Source: Myxococcaceae bacterium | GTDB taxonomy: Bacteria > Myxococcota_A > Polyangia > Polyangiales > Ga0077539 | Length of the DNA: 64,000 nt | Assembly (NCBI GenBank): GCA_004297725.1 | Contig: SCUS01000084.1 | Location: 16,122 to 80,121, forward strand | Direction: 5' to 3' | Shown: positions 51,421 through 59,510 of the stretch, piece by piece | How positions within the stretch are numbered: position 1 is the stretch's first letter | How the letters are laid out: each line of letters begins with the position of its first letter | Made by a program: the position numbers and the translations under genes | Notes under the pieces: generated by a model | What the model saw: only the letters and a program-made list of their open reading frames with translations | What the model was told of the DNA's origin: nothing | Databases searched by the model: none

Positions 51421-52131
51421 ATGGACAACGACCGCGTCGACCTCGTGTTGCAGTACGTCCTCGCCGCCGCGGGGGAGCGCGACGGGGGAGAGCGCGAGGT
51501 GACCGCCACGCAGCTCGTGAAGTACGCCTACCTCGCCGACGTCGCCCACGCCGAGCGCAACGGCGGCGCGACCTTCACCGCCGCCCCGTGGACCTTCACC
51601 GGCCAGGGCCCGCAGGCGCCCGAGCTCGAAGCCCGCATCGCCCCGCTCGCGCGTCGCATCGGCGCCTCCACCCGCGGCACGTACTACTTCCTCGACCGCG
51701 ACGACCTCGGGCACCGCCGCGCCGCCACGCAGGCCCTGCCCGCCGTCGTCATCAACGCCCTGCTGCGCGCGCTGCGCAGCTTCTCCCACGACACCAACGC
51801 CCTCCTCGCGCACGTCTACGCCACCGCGCCGATGCGCCGCGCCCTCCCCGGTGCGCCCATCGATTTCACGCCCGCCGCGGCCGAGCCACCCGAGCCACCC
51901 GAGCCGCCGACCGCCGCGCTCTCTCCGCGGACGCGCGCGGCCCTCAAGGCGCGTCGTGGCCTCGCCGTGGCTCCCGCCGTCAGCCCCGCGTACCCGCCGC
52001 GCTACGACGACCCGTGCTTCGTGTCGGGGCAGCAGGCGCTCGACGCCCCGGAGCGCGCGCTCGTCGAGATGAAGGGATCGCTCACCATCGACCCCGCCGT
52101 CTGGACCGCTCCCGGGAGGGTCGGGCCGTGA
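51421..52131 (+). CDS. Panacea/SocA-like (DUF4065) domain protein, possible antitoxin
   Basis: 236 residues. The first 75 contain VTATQLVKYAYLADVAHAER and WTFTGQGPQAPELEARI. These resemble the K-L-LYLAD and W-x-YGP-x-x-EL blocks of Panacea (SocA/DUF4065) domains, known antitoxin domains paired with many unrelated toxins. After about 150 there is a Pro/Glu linker and a C-terminal segment SPAYPPRYDDPCFVSGQQALDAPERALVEMKGS that is unassigned. Assignment is by eye and moderate. The stop overlaps the next gene (GTGA), so the two are translationally coupled as in TA operons, with the antitoxin first. Confidence 0.5.
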   Translation: MDNDRVDLVLQYVLAAAGERDGGEREVTATQLVKYAYLADVAHAERNGGATFTAAPWTFTGQGPQAPELEARIAPLARRIGASTRGTYYFLDRDDLGHRRAATQALPAVVINALLRALRSFSHDTNALLAHVYATAPMRRALPGAPIDFTPAAAEPPEPPEPPTAALSPRTRAALKARRGLAVAPAVSPAYPPRYDDPCFVSGQQALDAPERALVEMKGSLTIDPAVWTAPGRVGP

Positions 52132-52805
52132 GCTACCCCGAGGACGCCATCCAGTCGCTCGTCGCTCCGTGGTGGACCGCCACGCAGTCCAGCACGCTCG
52201 CCCGAGGGCGCCTCGTGTACGCGTTCGTGCAGCGCGCCGACGCCCACTCCTTCGCGCTCACCGTGGAGGGGAGAAAGGAGCCCGCCGACCCGTCGAGCGC
52301 CCGCATGCGCCTCTCGCCGCTGCGCTCCGACGCCCCGCCGAAGCCGCCGTCGCCGCCGTCGCCCGCGGTTCCGCTGGAGGCCCACGAGGCGTGGTGCGTC
52401 CGTCGCGCGCACTGGCGCCCGTGCCTCGTGGTGGGCGCGACGGGTCCGGCCGTGCATCGACCGCTGCGCACCGCCGAGCGGGAGACGCCCGTCGGTCCGG
52501 CGCTGCTGCTCGCGCCCTACGACGACGTCGCGACGCTGGACGCGGGCTTCGTCGCGCGCGCTCGCCGGGCGGAGTACCCGCACCTGCTGTGGGACCGGCT
52601 GCCCCTGGCGAGCGACCGGGAGGTGCTGCTGCGCCTCGACCAGATGCAGCCCATCGGGCGCGACCCGCTGGGCTTCGAGTGGACCGGGCACACGCTCTCC
52701 CCCGCCGCCCTCTCCGTGCTCGACGCCTGGCTCGCCTGGAACCTCACCGGCGCGCTCGCGCCTGGCGACCTGCGAGACTTCCGCGACCTCGCCCGCGGGG
52801 GGTGA
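52128..52805 (+). CDS. Possible toxin partner of the Panacea-like protein (MazF/PemK-like?)
   Basis: 225 residues, GTG start. Segments that may form an SH3-like barrel of the MazF/PemK type are GRLVYAFVQ, HWRPCLVVGATGP and LLRLDQMQPIG, with AEYPHLLWDRLPL between. It contains a Pro-rich loop (about 65-85). The likeness is weak and other nuclease or binding folds are possible. The case rests mainly on its overlap with the Panacea-like gene, which usually marks a neutralised toxin. No signal peptide or membrane segment. Confidence 0.4.
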   Translation: MSYPEDAIQSLVAPWWTATQSSTLARGRLVYAFVQRADAHSFALTVEGRKEPADPSSARMRLSPLRSDAPPKPPSPPSPAVPLEAHEAWCVRRAHWRPCLVVGATGPAVHRPLRTAERETPVGPALLLAPYDDVATLDAGFVARARRAEYPHLLWDRLPLASDREVLLRLDQMQPIGRDPLGFEWTGHTLSPAALSVLDAWLAWNLTGALAPGDLRDFRDLARGG

Positions 52806-52988
52806 GCGTCGGGCTCGGGATCCACGGCGCACCCCATTTTCACGGGCTCCGTGGCTGCGAAAGGTTTCCACCGAAGACCTCATTCGACTTGCGCGTACCA
52901 TTGGGCCGCGCGGGATCCATGGGCGTCGTCCGGGCATCGGTCCGCCCTCCCCTGCGAACACTCGGCTCTTCAGGAGGACCCGACCCCG

Positions 52989-53723
52989 ATGATCAACCGC
53001 ACCAGCTCCCTCGTTCTCGCCTTCGCCGCCGCGAGCGCGCTCGCCCTGCACGCCGACGACGCCAGCGCCCAGTTCTACGGCGGCGTGCAGGTGGGCGTGC
53101 AGGCCCAGCCCACGTACGTCCAGCAGCAGCCCCAGTACGTCCAGCAGCAACCCCAGTACGTCCAGCAGCAGCCCCAGTACGTCCAGCAGCAGCCCCAGTA
53201 CGTCCAGCAACGGCCCGTGCGCATGGGGCGCCTGCGCTACGGCTTCGACCTTGGCGCGGGGTACATGTTCGCCGGCGGCCTGCGCGGCGCATCCATCGTC
53301 GGCTCGTTCCGCCTCGGCGGACAGATCAACGACCAGCTCGCGGTCTACTACCAGGGCACGCTCCCCATCGGCTTCGCGGCCGGCACCCTCGGCGGCGTCG
53401 ACACCAGCGGCGCTGCGATCGTCTATGGCAGCGGGCTCATGGGCGAGTGGCACTTCTCCGACCTGTTCAGCGCCGCCATCGGCCCGTCGGTCGACTACGC
53501 CGCGGGCGAGATCTGTTCGGGCTCCGCTCGCCTCAACTGCGTCGGCGGCGTCGGGGCCTACTTCGGCGTCCAGGCGCGCCTCAACCTCACCCTCGTCGCC
53601 GCCTCCTCCGGCCAGGACACCCGGCGCTACGGCTTCCGCATCGGCGTGAGCAGCCACACCAGCTTCATCGGGTCGGGGGTGTTCCAGTTCCTCGACCTGC
53701 ACCTCGGCTACGAGTGGTTCTGA
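52989..53723 (+). CDS. Outer-membrane beta-barrel protein with YVQQQPQ repeats
   Basis: 244 residues. Signal peptide ending near ASA|QFYGG (about 28). Five tandem heptads follow (four YVQQQPQ, one YVQQRPV). From about residue 76 the protein is beta-rich (MGRLRYGFDLGAGYMFAGG, GSFRLGGQINDQLAVYYQG, FQFLDLHLGYEWF), with an aromatic C-terminal residue typical of barrels. The repeat may extend into the periplasm and bind peptidoglycan; this is inference. AGGAGG precedes the ATG by about 10 nt, so this gene has a good ribosome-binding site. Confidence 0.65.
   Translation: MINRTSSLVLAFAAASALALHADDASAQFYGGVQVGVQAQPTYVQQQPQYVQQQPQYVQQQPQYVQQQPQYVQQRPVRMGRLRYGFDLGAGYMFAGGLRGASIVGSFRLGGQINDQLAVYYQGTLPIGFAAGTLGGVDTSGAAIVYGSGLMGEWHFSDLFSAAIGPSVDYAAGEICSGSARLNCVGGVGAYFGVQARLNLTLVAASSGQDTRRYGFRIGVSSHTSFIGSGVFQFLDLHLGYEWF
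53115..53219 (+). repeat. 21-bp tandem repeat (5 units) coding YVQQQPQ
   Basis: Five consecutive 21-bp units of the form tacgtccagcagcagcccca(g), nearly identical in DNA. Copy number may vary between strains. Confidence 0.95.
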
Positions 53724-53742
53724 GCCTCCGTAGGAAGCACTG

Positions 53743-54708
53743 ATGTCCGCCACGACATCCGCGCTCCCGCTCGACCACGACGCGCGCCTCGCCCGCGCGC
53801 GGCGCTCGCTCGACGGGCTGTCTCTCGGCGACGCCTTCGGTCAGCGCTTCTTCGGGCACGCGCTCACCATCGAGTCGATGATCGCGCACCGCGCCGTCCC
53901 CCGCGCCCCGTGGAACTACACCGACGACACGGAGATGGCCCTCGCGCTCTTCGATGTGCTCGAGCGCCACGGTCGCGTCGACCAGGACGGCCTCGCGGCG
54001 GCCTTCGCGCACCGCTGGCGATGCGACCCGACGCGCGGCTACGCGGGGACGGCCATGGGCATCCTACGCGAGCTCCACCACGGCGGCGACTGGCGCGAGG
54101 TCTCCGCCGCCGTCCACGGGGGAACGGGCTCCATGGGCAACGGCGCGGCCATGCGCGTGGCCCCGTTGGGCGCGTACTTCGCGGCGGACGACGCGTCCGT
54201 GGTCGTGAGGGAGGCGACGCTCTCCGCGGAGGTCACGCACATGAACCCCGAGGGGCAGGCGGGCGCCGTCGCGGTGGCGCTCGCGGCGCAATACGCCTGG
54301 CGAGCCGCGCACGACCCGTCGTTTCGAGGGGCGGCGGGCTCGCTGTGGGCGCACGTCCTGGCGCACACGCCCGACTCGGTGACCCGCGCGACCATCGAGG
54401 TGGCGCGCGACCTCCCGGCCGACGCCGACCTGCGCCTCGCCGCGTCGGTGCTCGGGACGGGCTACCGGGTGATCTCGCAGGACACGGTTCCGTTCACGCT
54501 CTGGTGCGCGGCGCGCTCGCTCGACGACTACGAGGAGGCGATGTGGCTCACCGTGGAGGGCCTCGGCGACCGCGACACCACCTGCGCCATCGTGGGCGGC
54601 ATCGTCGCGCTGTCGTGCAGGGAAGAGACGGTGCCCGCGGCGTGGCTGGAGGCGAGGGAGGCGCTGGCGTTCGAGCCGGAGGTGCGCCCCGTCCCCTACG
54701 AGCCGTAG
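53743..54708 (+). CDS. ADP-ribosylglycohydrolase family protein
   Basis: 321 residues, DraG-like alpha-helical fold. The metal-binding motifs are YTDDTEMALAL near residue 59, GNGAAMRVAPLG near 131 and GDRDTTCAIVGGI near 273. The Asp/Asp/Thr dinuclear Mg site of the family is complete. It removes ADP-ribose from a protein or nucleic acid. No ADP-ribosyltransferase gene is nearby, so it may counter a phage or foreign modification. Start at the ATG giving MSATTSALPLDHDARLARARRSL. Confidence 0.9.
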   Translation: MSATTSALPLDHDARLARARRSLDGLSLGDAFGQRFFGHALTIESMIAHRAVPRAPWNYTDDTEMALALFDVLERHGRVDQDGLAAAFAHRWRCDPTRGYAGTAMGILRELHHGGDWREVSAAVHGGTGSMGNGAAMRVAPLGAYFAADDASVVVREATLSAEVTHMNPEGQAGAVAVALAAQYAWRAAHDPSFRGAAGSLWAHVLAHTPDSVTRATIEVARDLPADADLRLAASVLGTGYRVISQDTVPFTLWCAARSLDDYEEAMWLTVEGLGDRDTTCAIVGGIVALSCREETVPAAWLEAREALAFEPEVRPVPYEP

Positions 54709-54784
54709 CGCACCGCCCTGGCAGCCCGAAGGGCACCCCGCGGCACGGGCAGGAGCGGTCCGTCGAGACGCAGGCATCGACTGC

Positions 54785-54922
54785 GTGCGGGCCGTCTCGC
54801 GGGGGCCGGAGCACACCTGCGCGCTGCGCACCGACGGCACCGTGTGGTGCTGGGGCGTCTCCCCCGAGGCGCCGATGGGATCACCCGTCCCGGTGCGCGA
54901 CGACTGGCGCTGGAGGGGATGA
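54785..54922 (+). pseudogene. Orphan RCC1 blade, remnant of an RCC1 lipoprotein gene
   Basis: Reading from a GTG at 54785 gives 45 residues containing PEHTCALRTDGTVWCWG, one full RCC1 blade core, then a TGA. There is no signal peptide and no second blade. In the same frame the preceding bases are open back into the upstream gene. It looks like the last blade of a deleted RCC1 gene such as those at 38772 and 47745. The end overlaps the ATG of the next small frame (ATGA). Confidence 0.6.
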
Positions 54923-55083
54923 GCCCTCCGACGAGGGACACGCTCACGTCGCTCCGGCACGGCGTCACCGTGATGCGGGCCTCGCCGGATACCCGCACCA
55001 TGGTGATCGGCTTCGCGGGCGGCATCCTCTGGCCCCTGGTCGGGGGCGCTCTGATGGTCCTCGCGCGGGGCCTGATGCGGTAG
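54919..55083 (+). CDS. Small single-pass membrane protein
   Basis: 54 residues. One hydrophobic helix (VIGFAGGILWPLVGGALMVLA) after a charged N-terminal 30 residues. Not recognised. The ATG overlaps the TGA of the RCC1 remnant, which would allow coupling if that frame is still translated. Gene status is uncertain. Confidence 0.35.
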   Translation: MSPPTRDTLTSLRHGVTVMRASPDTRTMVIGFAGGILWPLVGGALMVLARGLMR

Positions 55084-55101
55084 CGCGAGGGGACCGCGTG
55101 G

Positions 55102-55107
55102 TAGCGT
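55102..55107 (+). promoter_or_regulatory. Putative -10 hexamer TAGCGT, SDR gene
   Basis: TAGCGT, ten bases, then an ATG at 55118 that is one base out of frame with the SDR below. Confidence 0.3.
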
Positions 55108-55154
55108 CGCGGCCACGATGAACAGCGCCGACGGCCGCAGTCTCCGGGGCTAAG

Positions 55155-55970
55155 GTGGCGGTGATCACGGGCGGGGCGTCGGGCATCGGCCGGGCGCTGG
55201 GCGTCGAGCTCGCGGCGCGGGGCTGCGAGGTCGTGCTCGCCGACCGGCAGGTGGAGCTTGCCGAGCTGGCCGCGGCGTCCATCCGCGACGCCGGGGGCAA
55301 GGCCCTCGCGGTGGAGCTCGACGTGCGCGACCGCGCCGCGTTTCGCCGCGTGGCCGAGGAGGCGAAGGCGCGCGCGGGGCGCATCGATTTCCTCTTCAAC
55401 AACGCCGGCATCGGGGTAGGCGCCGAGATCGAGCGCTGCGACCCGGAGGACTGGGACGAGGTGGTGGACGTCAACCTGCGCGGGGTGATCCACGGCGTCG
55501 AGGCGGTGTACCCGCTGATGGTGGCGCAGCGCTCGGGTCACATCGTCAACACGGCGTCCATGGCGGGCCTCGTGCCCGAGGCGGGCGAGGCCGGGTACAC
55601 CGCGACCAAGCACGCCGTGGTCGGGCTCACCAAGGCGCTGCGGGTCGAGGCCCGGCGCCACGGGGTGCGGGCCTCCGCGCTCTGCCCCGGGGCGATCCGG
55701 ACGCCCATCCTCACGGGCGGCCGCTTCGGGCGCATCCGGCTGGCGGGCGTGTCCGCCGAGCGGGTCGCCGCGCTCTGGGAGCGCACCCGGCCGATGGCGC
55801 CGGACGCGTTCGCGCAACAGGCGCTCGACGCGGTGCTGCGCGACGAGCCCTTCATCGTGGTGCCCCGATGGTGGAAGTCGCTGTGGTACCTCGACCGGCT
55901 CTCGCCCTCGCTCAGCCTGCGGCTCTGGGAGGTGCTGTTCCGCCGCGCCCTGATCGACCTGCAGGGCTGA
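55155..55970 (+). CDS. Short-chain dehydrogenase/reductase with disturbed 5' end
   Basis: About 271 residues as read from GTG 55155. Cofactor loop GGASGIGRA begins at residue 6, NNAGIG is near 82, and NTASMAG, YTATKHA (catalytic Tyr-Lys) and PGAIRTPI follow. The Rossmann strand starts at the first residue, so the usual short leader is missing. An ATG at 55118 with the typical upstream TAGCGT is one base out of frame. A single-base insertion between 55118 and 55154 would restore a normal start. The last 40 residues (SLWYLDRLSPSLSLRLWEVLFRRAL) may contact a membrane. Substrate unknown. Confidence 0.85.
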   Translation: MAVITGGASGIGRALGVELAARGCEVVLADRQVELAELAAASIRDAGGKALAVELDVRDRAAFRRVAEEAKARAGRIDFLFNNAGIGVGAEIERCDPEDWDEVVDVNLRGVIHGVEAVYPLMVAQRSGHIVNTASMAGLVPEAGEAGYTATKHAVVGLTKALRVEARRHGVRASALCPGAIRTPILTGGRFGRIRLAGVSAERVAALWERTRPMAPDAFAQQALDAVLRDEPFIVVPRWWKSLWYLDRLSPSLSLRLWEVLFRRALIDLQG

Positions 55971-56170
55971 TCGTCACGGGCCGCAGGGGAGAAGCGGCCC
56001 AACCCGGGACGGCTGGGCAGGCGTTCGCTCAGGTCGACGACAGACCCGATCGCCGCGCGGTCGAGCGCTGGGGCACCGACGCTCGTGCACGCCTGGTCAT
56101 GTGTTTGCCCTTCCCACCCCGGCAGACTCCGTTACAGTCTTTCGCCATCGCTTCGTCCTCGACAACCACC

Positions 56171-56848
56171 ATGCGGGTCGATCACAGAAACGAAGTCGGC
56201 TGGCCCTCCGCCTTCGCCCTGATCCTGCTCAGCGCCATCCCGATCATCGGCGGCGTGCTGCGCCTGAAGGGCATCGCGCCAGGCGCGCCGGTGACGCCCG
56301 ACAACGTGCGCTTCGTGAACGCGCCGGCGCCCATCGTCCTGCACGTCGTCAGCGCCAGCCTGTTCTGCGTCTTCGGCGCCTTTCAGTTCGTCGCGGGGTT
56401 TCGCCGCCGGATGCCCCGCTGGCACCGCGTCGCCGGGCGGCTCTGGACGGCGCTCGGCCTCGTCGCAGGGCTCTCGGGCCTGTGGATGAACCTCTCCTAC
56501 GACCTCCCCGCGACCGACAACGCGCTCCTGTACGCCTTCCGACTTCTCTTCGGCTCGGCCATGGTCGCGTGCCTCGCGCTGGGGTTCGCGGCCATGCGAA
56601 GGAAGGACGTGCGGCGGCACTCCGCCTGGATGACCCGCGGCTACGCCATCGGCCTCGGCGCGGGCACGCAGGCCCTGGTTCAGGTCCCCTTCTCCCTCGA
56701 CGGCCCGCCGGGCGTCCTCGGTCGTTCGCTGCTGATGGGGGCGGGTTGGGGCATCAACCTGGCGATCGCCGAGTGGCTCATTCGCAGGCGGTCGCCGGCT
56801 CGCCCGACGCCCGGGCAGCCGCTCGCAGCAGGAGGAGGAGTGCCATGA
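56171..56848 (+). CDS. DUF2306 membrane protein
   Basis: 225 residues with about five hydrophobic helices. FRRRMPRWHRVAGRLWTALG and RRHSAWMTRGYAIGLGAGTQAL are the conserved loops of the DUF2306 family, whose function is unknown. ATG at 56171 gives MRVDHRNEVGWPS; longer readings upstream are Pro/Arg-rich and not credible. The stop overlaps the MDR gene start (ATGA), so the two form a unit. Confidence 0.75.
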   Translation: MRVDHRNEVGWPSAFALILLSAIPIIGGVLRLKGIAPGAPVTPDNVRFVNAPAPIVLHVVSASLFCVFGAFQFVAGFRRRMPRWHRVAGRLWTALGLVAGLSGLWMNLSYDLPATDNALLYAFRLLFGSAMVACLALGFAAMRRKDVRRHSAWMTRGYAIGLGAGTQALVQVPFSLDGPPGVLGRSLLMGAGWGINLAIAEWLIRRRSPARPTPGQPLAAGGGVP

Positions 56849-57777
56849 AGGCCGCGGTGTATGACCAGTATGGGCCCCCCGACGTGGTGGAGATCAGGGA
56901 CGTCCCAAAGCCGACTCCGAAGGCCGGCGAGATCCTGATCCGCGTCCGCGCCGCCACGGTCGCGGCGGGTGACTGGCGCATGCGTCGGCCGTCGCCCTTT
57001 CTGGCGCGGCTGTTCAACGGGCTCTTCCGACCGAAGAAGGTGCGCGTGCTGGGGTTCGAGCTCTCGGGCGAGGTCGAGGCCGTAGGCGCCGGGGTCTCGC
57101 GCTTCGCGGTCGGTGACAGCGTCTTTGCCTTCACCGGCTTCGGGTTCGGCGCGCACGCCGAGTACCGCTGCCTCCAGGAGTCGGGCCGAGACCCTCAGCG
57201 GGACGGCATGGTCGCCCACAAGCCCACAAATCTCAGCCATGAGGAGGCCGCTGCCGTGCCCGTCGGCGCCCTCACGGCGCAGTACTTCCTTCGAAAGAGC
57301 GGGCTGGCGAAGGGGCAGTCCGTTCTCATCTATGGGGCTTCGGGGAGCGTCGGCACCTTCGCCGTTCAACTCGCCAGGGCGATCGGCGCCGAGGTGACCG
57401 GCGTGTGCAGCACGGCCAACGTCGACATGGTGCGAGGGCTCGGCGCCGACCACGTCATCGACTACTCGAAGGAGGAGGTCGGCGCGAGCGGTCGGGTCTA
57501 CGATGTGGTGTTCGACGCGGTGGGGAAGCTCTCCGCGTCGAAGGCCCGGTCGGTCCTCGCGCGGGGCGGGAGGCGCGAGTCGGTCAGAAGCTCCGCGAAG
57601 CTCGAGCCCGGCGACCTCGACCTGCTCCGGCAACTGCTCGAGGCGGGCAAGGTGCGGCCCGTCATCGACCGTCGATTCCCGCTCGAAGAGATCGTGCGCG
57701 CCCATGCGTACGTGGAGGCCGGGCACAAGAAGGGGAACGTCGTCATCACGATGCCCGCGGCGTCGGGTCCGGGGTGA
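56845..57777 (+). CDS. MDR/quinone oxidoreductase family protein
   Basis: 310 residues. MKAAVYDQYGPPDVVEIRDV is the standard MDR opening. The Rossmann loop is IYGASGSVGTFAVQLARAIGA and LGADHVIDYSKEEVG is conserved. Between SVLARGGRR and DLDLLRQLLEAGK about 30 residues found in relatives (the LxPGGxYVxVG... to catalytic-fold stretch) seem to be missing. The AGGAGGAG ribosome-binding site is good. Coupled to DUF2306. Activity is likely reduction of an enone or quinone, if the deletion is tolerated. Confidence 0.8.
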   Translation: MKAAVYDQYGPPDVVEIRDVPKPTPKAGEILIRVRAATVAAGDWRMRRPSPFLARLFNGLFRPKKVRVLGFELSGEVEAVGAGVSRFAVGDSVFAFTGFGFGAHAEYRCLQESGRDPQRDGMVAHKPTNLSHEEAAAVPVGALTAQYFLRKSGLAKGQSVLIYGASGSVGTFAVQLARAIGAEVTGVCSTANVDMVRGLGADHVIDYSKEEVGASGRVYDVVFDAVGKLSASKARSVLARGGRRESVRSSAKLEPGDLDLLRQLLEAGKVRPVIDRRFPLEEIVRAHAYVEAGHKKGNVVITMPAASGPG

Positions 57778-57865
57778 GCGCGCCCGTGGAGCGTCGCCGA
57801 CTCGCGCGCGGCGTCCCACAGCACGCGCCCACGCATCCCCCAGCGCACCCCGGGACCAGCGCCCC

Positions 57866-58759
57866 TCACCGCCGCCGCAGCACCACCATCCCGATCGCGC
57901 CCAGCCAGCCGAGCACCCGCAGCACCCCGTCCAGCCACCCCCGCGCCCGGTAGCCGTCGTCGCGAGGGCCCGGCTGGTAGGGCTCCCGCTCCAGCAGCGC
58001 CACCATCGCCGGGTCACCCCACGCGTGGCCCGCTCGGTCGTACACCACCGTGCGCCCCGCCCGAAGCGCATCCATCACCGACGCCTCGCTCGCCTCCCGC
58101 GCGAACACCAGCGTGCGGCACAGCCCGAGCGGGCTGAAGAAGTGATAGTCCGACGCGCCGATGGCCGTCAGCCGGTGCGCTCCGCGGTTGCCGTCGACGT
58201 AGTAGTCGCGGAGGTCCTCCCAGCGCCATCCGCCGCGCGACGTCTGATACGCGATGGGGTGCATCACCTCGGCGCCGTCGATGCGGTCGCGCACCGGGAC
58301 CAGCGTCGGCCAGAACCGCCGCGTCGGGTGCGCCGCGATCACCAGTCCCCCCTGCGCGTGCACCGCGTCGATCACCGGCCCGATGTCCCGCGTCGGGACC
58401 ACCGCCCGCTCCAGCCCGATGCCGTGCACGTGGTAGCCCGCGGTGGTCACCTCCTCGCCGACGATCACCACCGGCAGCGCGCCCGTCGCCCGCGCGAACC
58501 ACCGCGCGATCTTCGCAGGGAACACCAGGTTGTGCTCCGTCACCGCCAGCACGTGGAGCCCCCGCCGCCGCGCGTGGAGCACCAGCTCCGGCGGCGACAG
58601 GAAGCCATCGCTGAAGCGCGTGTGGGCGTGGAAGTCCCCCTCCAGCACCAGCCACCCGCCGCGCCGCGCGGGCGCAGCCACGTCCCGACGGTCGAAGAGG
58701 GTTCCGCCTACGAGGCCGAGCGCGAAGCACCCCGCGGCGACGAGCCAGGGCGCCCTCAC
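57866..58759 (-). CDS. Membrane-anchored PHP-domain phosphoesterase
   Basis: 297 residues, GTG start. N-terminal anchor (WLVAAGCFALGLVGGTLF), then a PHP domain with metal ligands HAH at 44-46, Asp51, His76 in TEHN, Glu102, His110/112, His144 in IAAHP and Asp204/His206 in ASDYH. The set is complete. A second hydrophobic helix near the C terminus (DGVLRVLGWLGAIGMVVL) may close it in the membrane. The substrate is probably a phosphoester of an envelope or nucleotide molecule. Its start overlaps the stop of the upstream gene (GTGA). Confidence 0.8.
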   Translation of the reverse strand: MRAPWLVAAGCFALGLVGGTLFDRRDVAAPARRGGWLVLEGDFHAHTRFSDGFLSPPELVLHARRRGLHVLAVTEHNLVFPAKIARWFARATGALPVVIVGEEVTTAGYHVHGIGLERAVVPTRDIGPVIDAVHAQGGLVIAAHPTRRFWPTLVPVRDRIDGAEVMHPIAYQTSRGGWRWEDLRDYYVDGNRGAHRLTAIGASDYHFFSPLGLCRTLVFAREASEASVMDALRAGRTVVYDRAGHAWGDPAMVALLEREPYQPGPRDDGYRARGWLDGVLRVLGWLGAIGMVVLRRR

Positions 58760-59349
58760 GGGAACACCCCCAGCAACGGCAGAAGCTCCCCGACGGCGGC
58801 GTACCAGGTGAGGAGCATCGCCGCGAGCGAGGCGTAGTAGCGCAGCGCGCAGCGGGCCGTGGCGCGCCGCGAGAGCCCGAAGCCCGCGCGGAGCATCGCG
58901 ACGGTGAGGGTGATCCCCCAGGTGAGCGCGACGAGCATCGCCACGGGGAGCGCGCCCGATCGCAGGAGGGCGAAGAGCGTCGCGGAGACGTCGGGCGCGA
59001 GCAGGCAGACGCCCGCGACGGCGAGCAGGAGCAGCAGCCACGGAGCGGCGCCCATCAGCAGCAGCGAGAAGGCCGCGCGGCGAGAGCGGTCGGGCGCGAC
59101 GCCGCGGAGGGCGACCGCGAGCGCGACGGACTGCAGCGCCGGGAGAAACGACCACGCGAGCAACGACCACGCGAGGTGCGCGAAGACGATGCGGCCCGCG
59201 GTGGTGATGGAGACGAAGGTCGCGACGACGCCGAGCACGCCGAGCAGGCGCCACGGGAGGGCGCGGGCGTGGCGGGCATCGCCCTGCGCGGCGAGCTCGG
59301 CGTACCCGCGGAAGGGCGCGCCGAGGAGGCGGAAGGCGTCGGAGGTCAT
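58756..59349 (-). CDS. Yip1-like membrane protein
   Basis: 197 residues with about five hydrophobic helices. FRLLGAPFRGYAELAAQGDARHARALPWRLL opens the family-like N terminus. The alternating hydrophobic segments fit the Yip1/YIPF domain, of unknown role in bacteria. The start at 59349 gives MTSDAFRLL. It is coupled to the downstream PHP gene by overlap. The 29-bp repeat covering its start recurs at 61268. Confidence 0.6.
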   Translation of the reverse strand: MTSDAFRLLGAPFRGYAELAAQGDARHARALPWRLLGVLGVVATFVSITTAGRIVFAHLAWSLLAWSFLPALQSVALAVALRGVAPDRSRRAAFSLLLMGAAPWLLLLLAVAGVCLLAPDVSATLFALLRSGALPVAMLVALTWGITLTVAMLRAGFGLSRRATARCALRYYASLAAMLLTWYAAVGELLPLLGVFP

Positions 59350-59362
59350 CGGGCGCACAGCG
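59334..59362 (+). repeat. 29-bp direct repeat, left copy
   Basis: The bases 59334-59362 recur exactly at 61268-61296, 1934 bp away. The left copy spans the start codon of the Yip1-like gene. Confidence 0.97.
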
Positions 59363-59510
59363 TAGTGGATGGGCGGCCGGCGGAGATCCCCTGAGCGACC
59401 ACCTCCACCAGGGGGTTGCAGGCTCGCGTGGACAGGCTGGCGGGCACGGCGCAGGCGGCGTCGATCTGTACGGCGAGCAGTGGCCGAGGCCGGGGTGCGG
59501 CGACGTCATC

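Noticed and set aside
59366..59510. Small ORFs between the Yip1-like gene and the hypothetical membrane protein
   Set aside because: No start with supporting signals and Arg-rich translations; nothing recognisable in this stretch.
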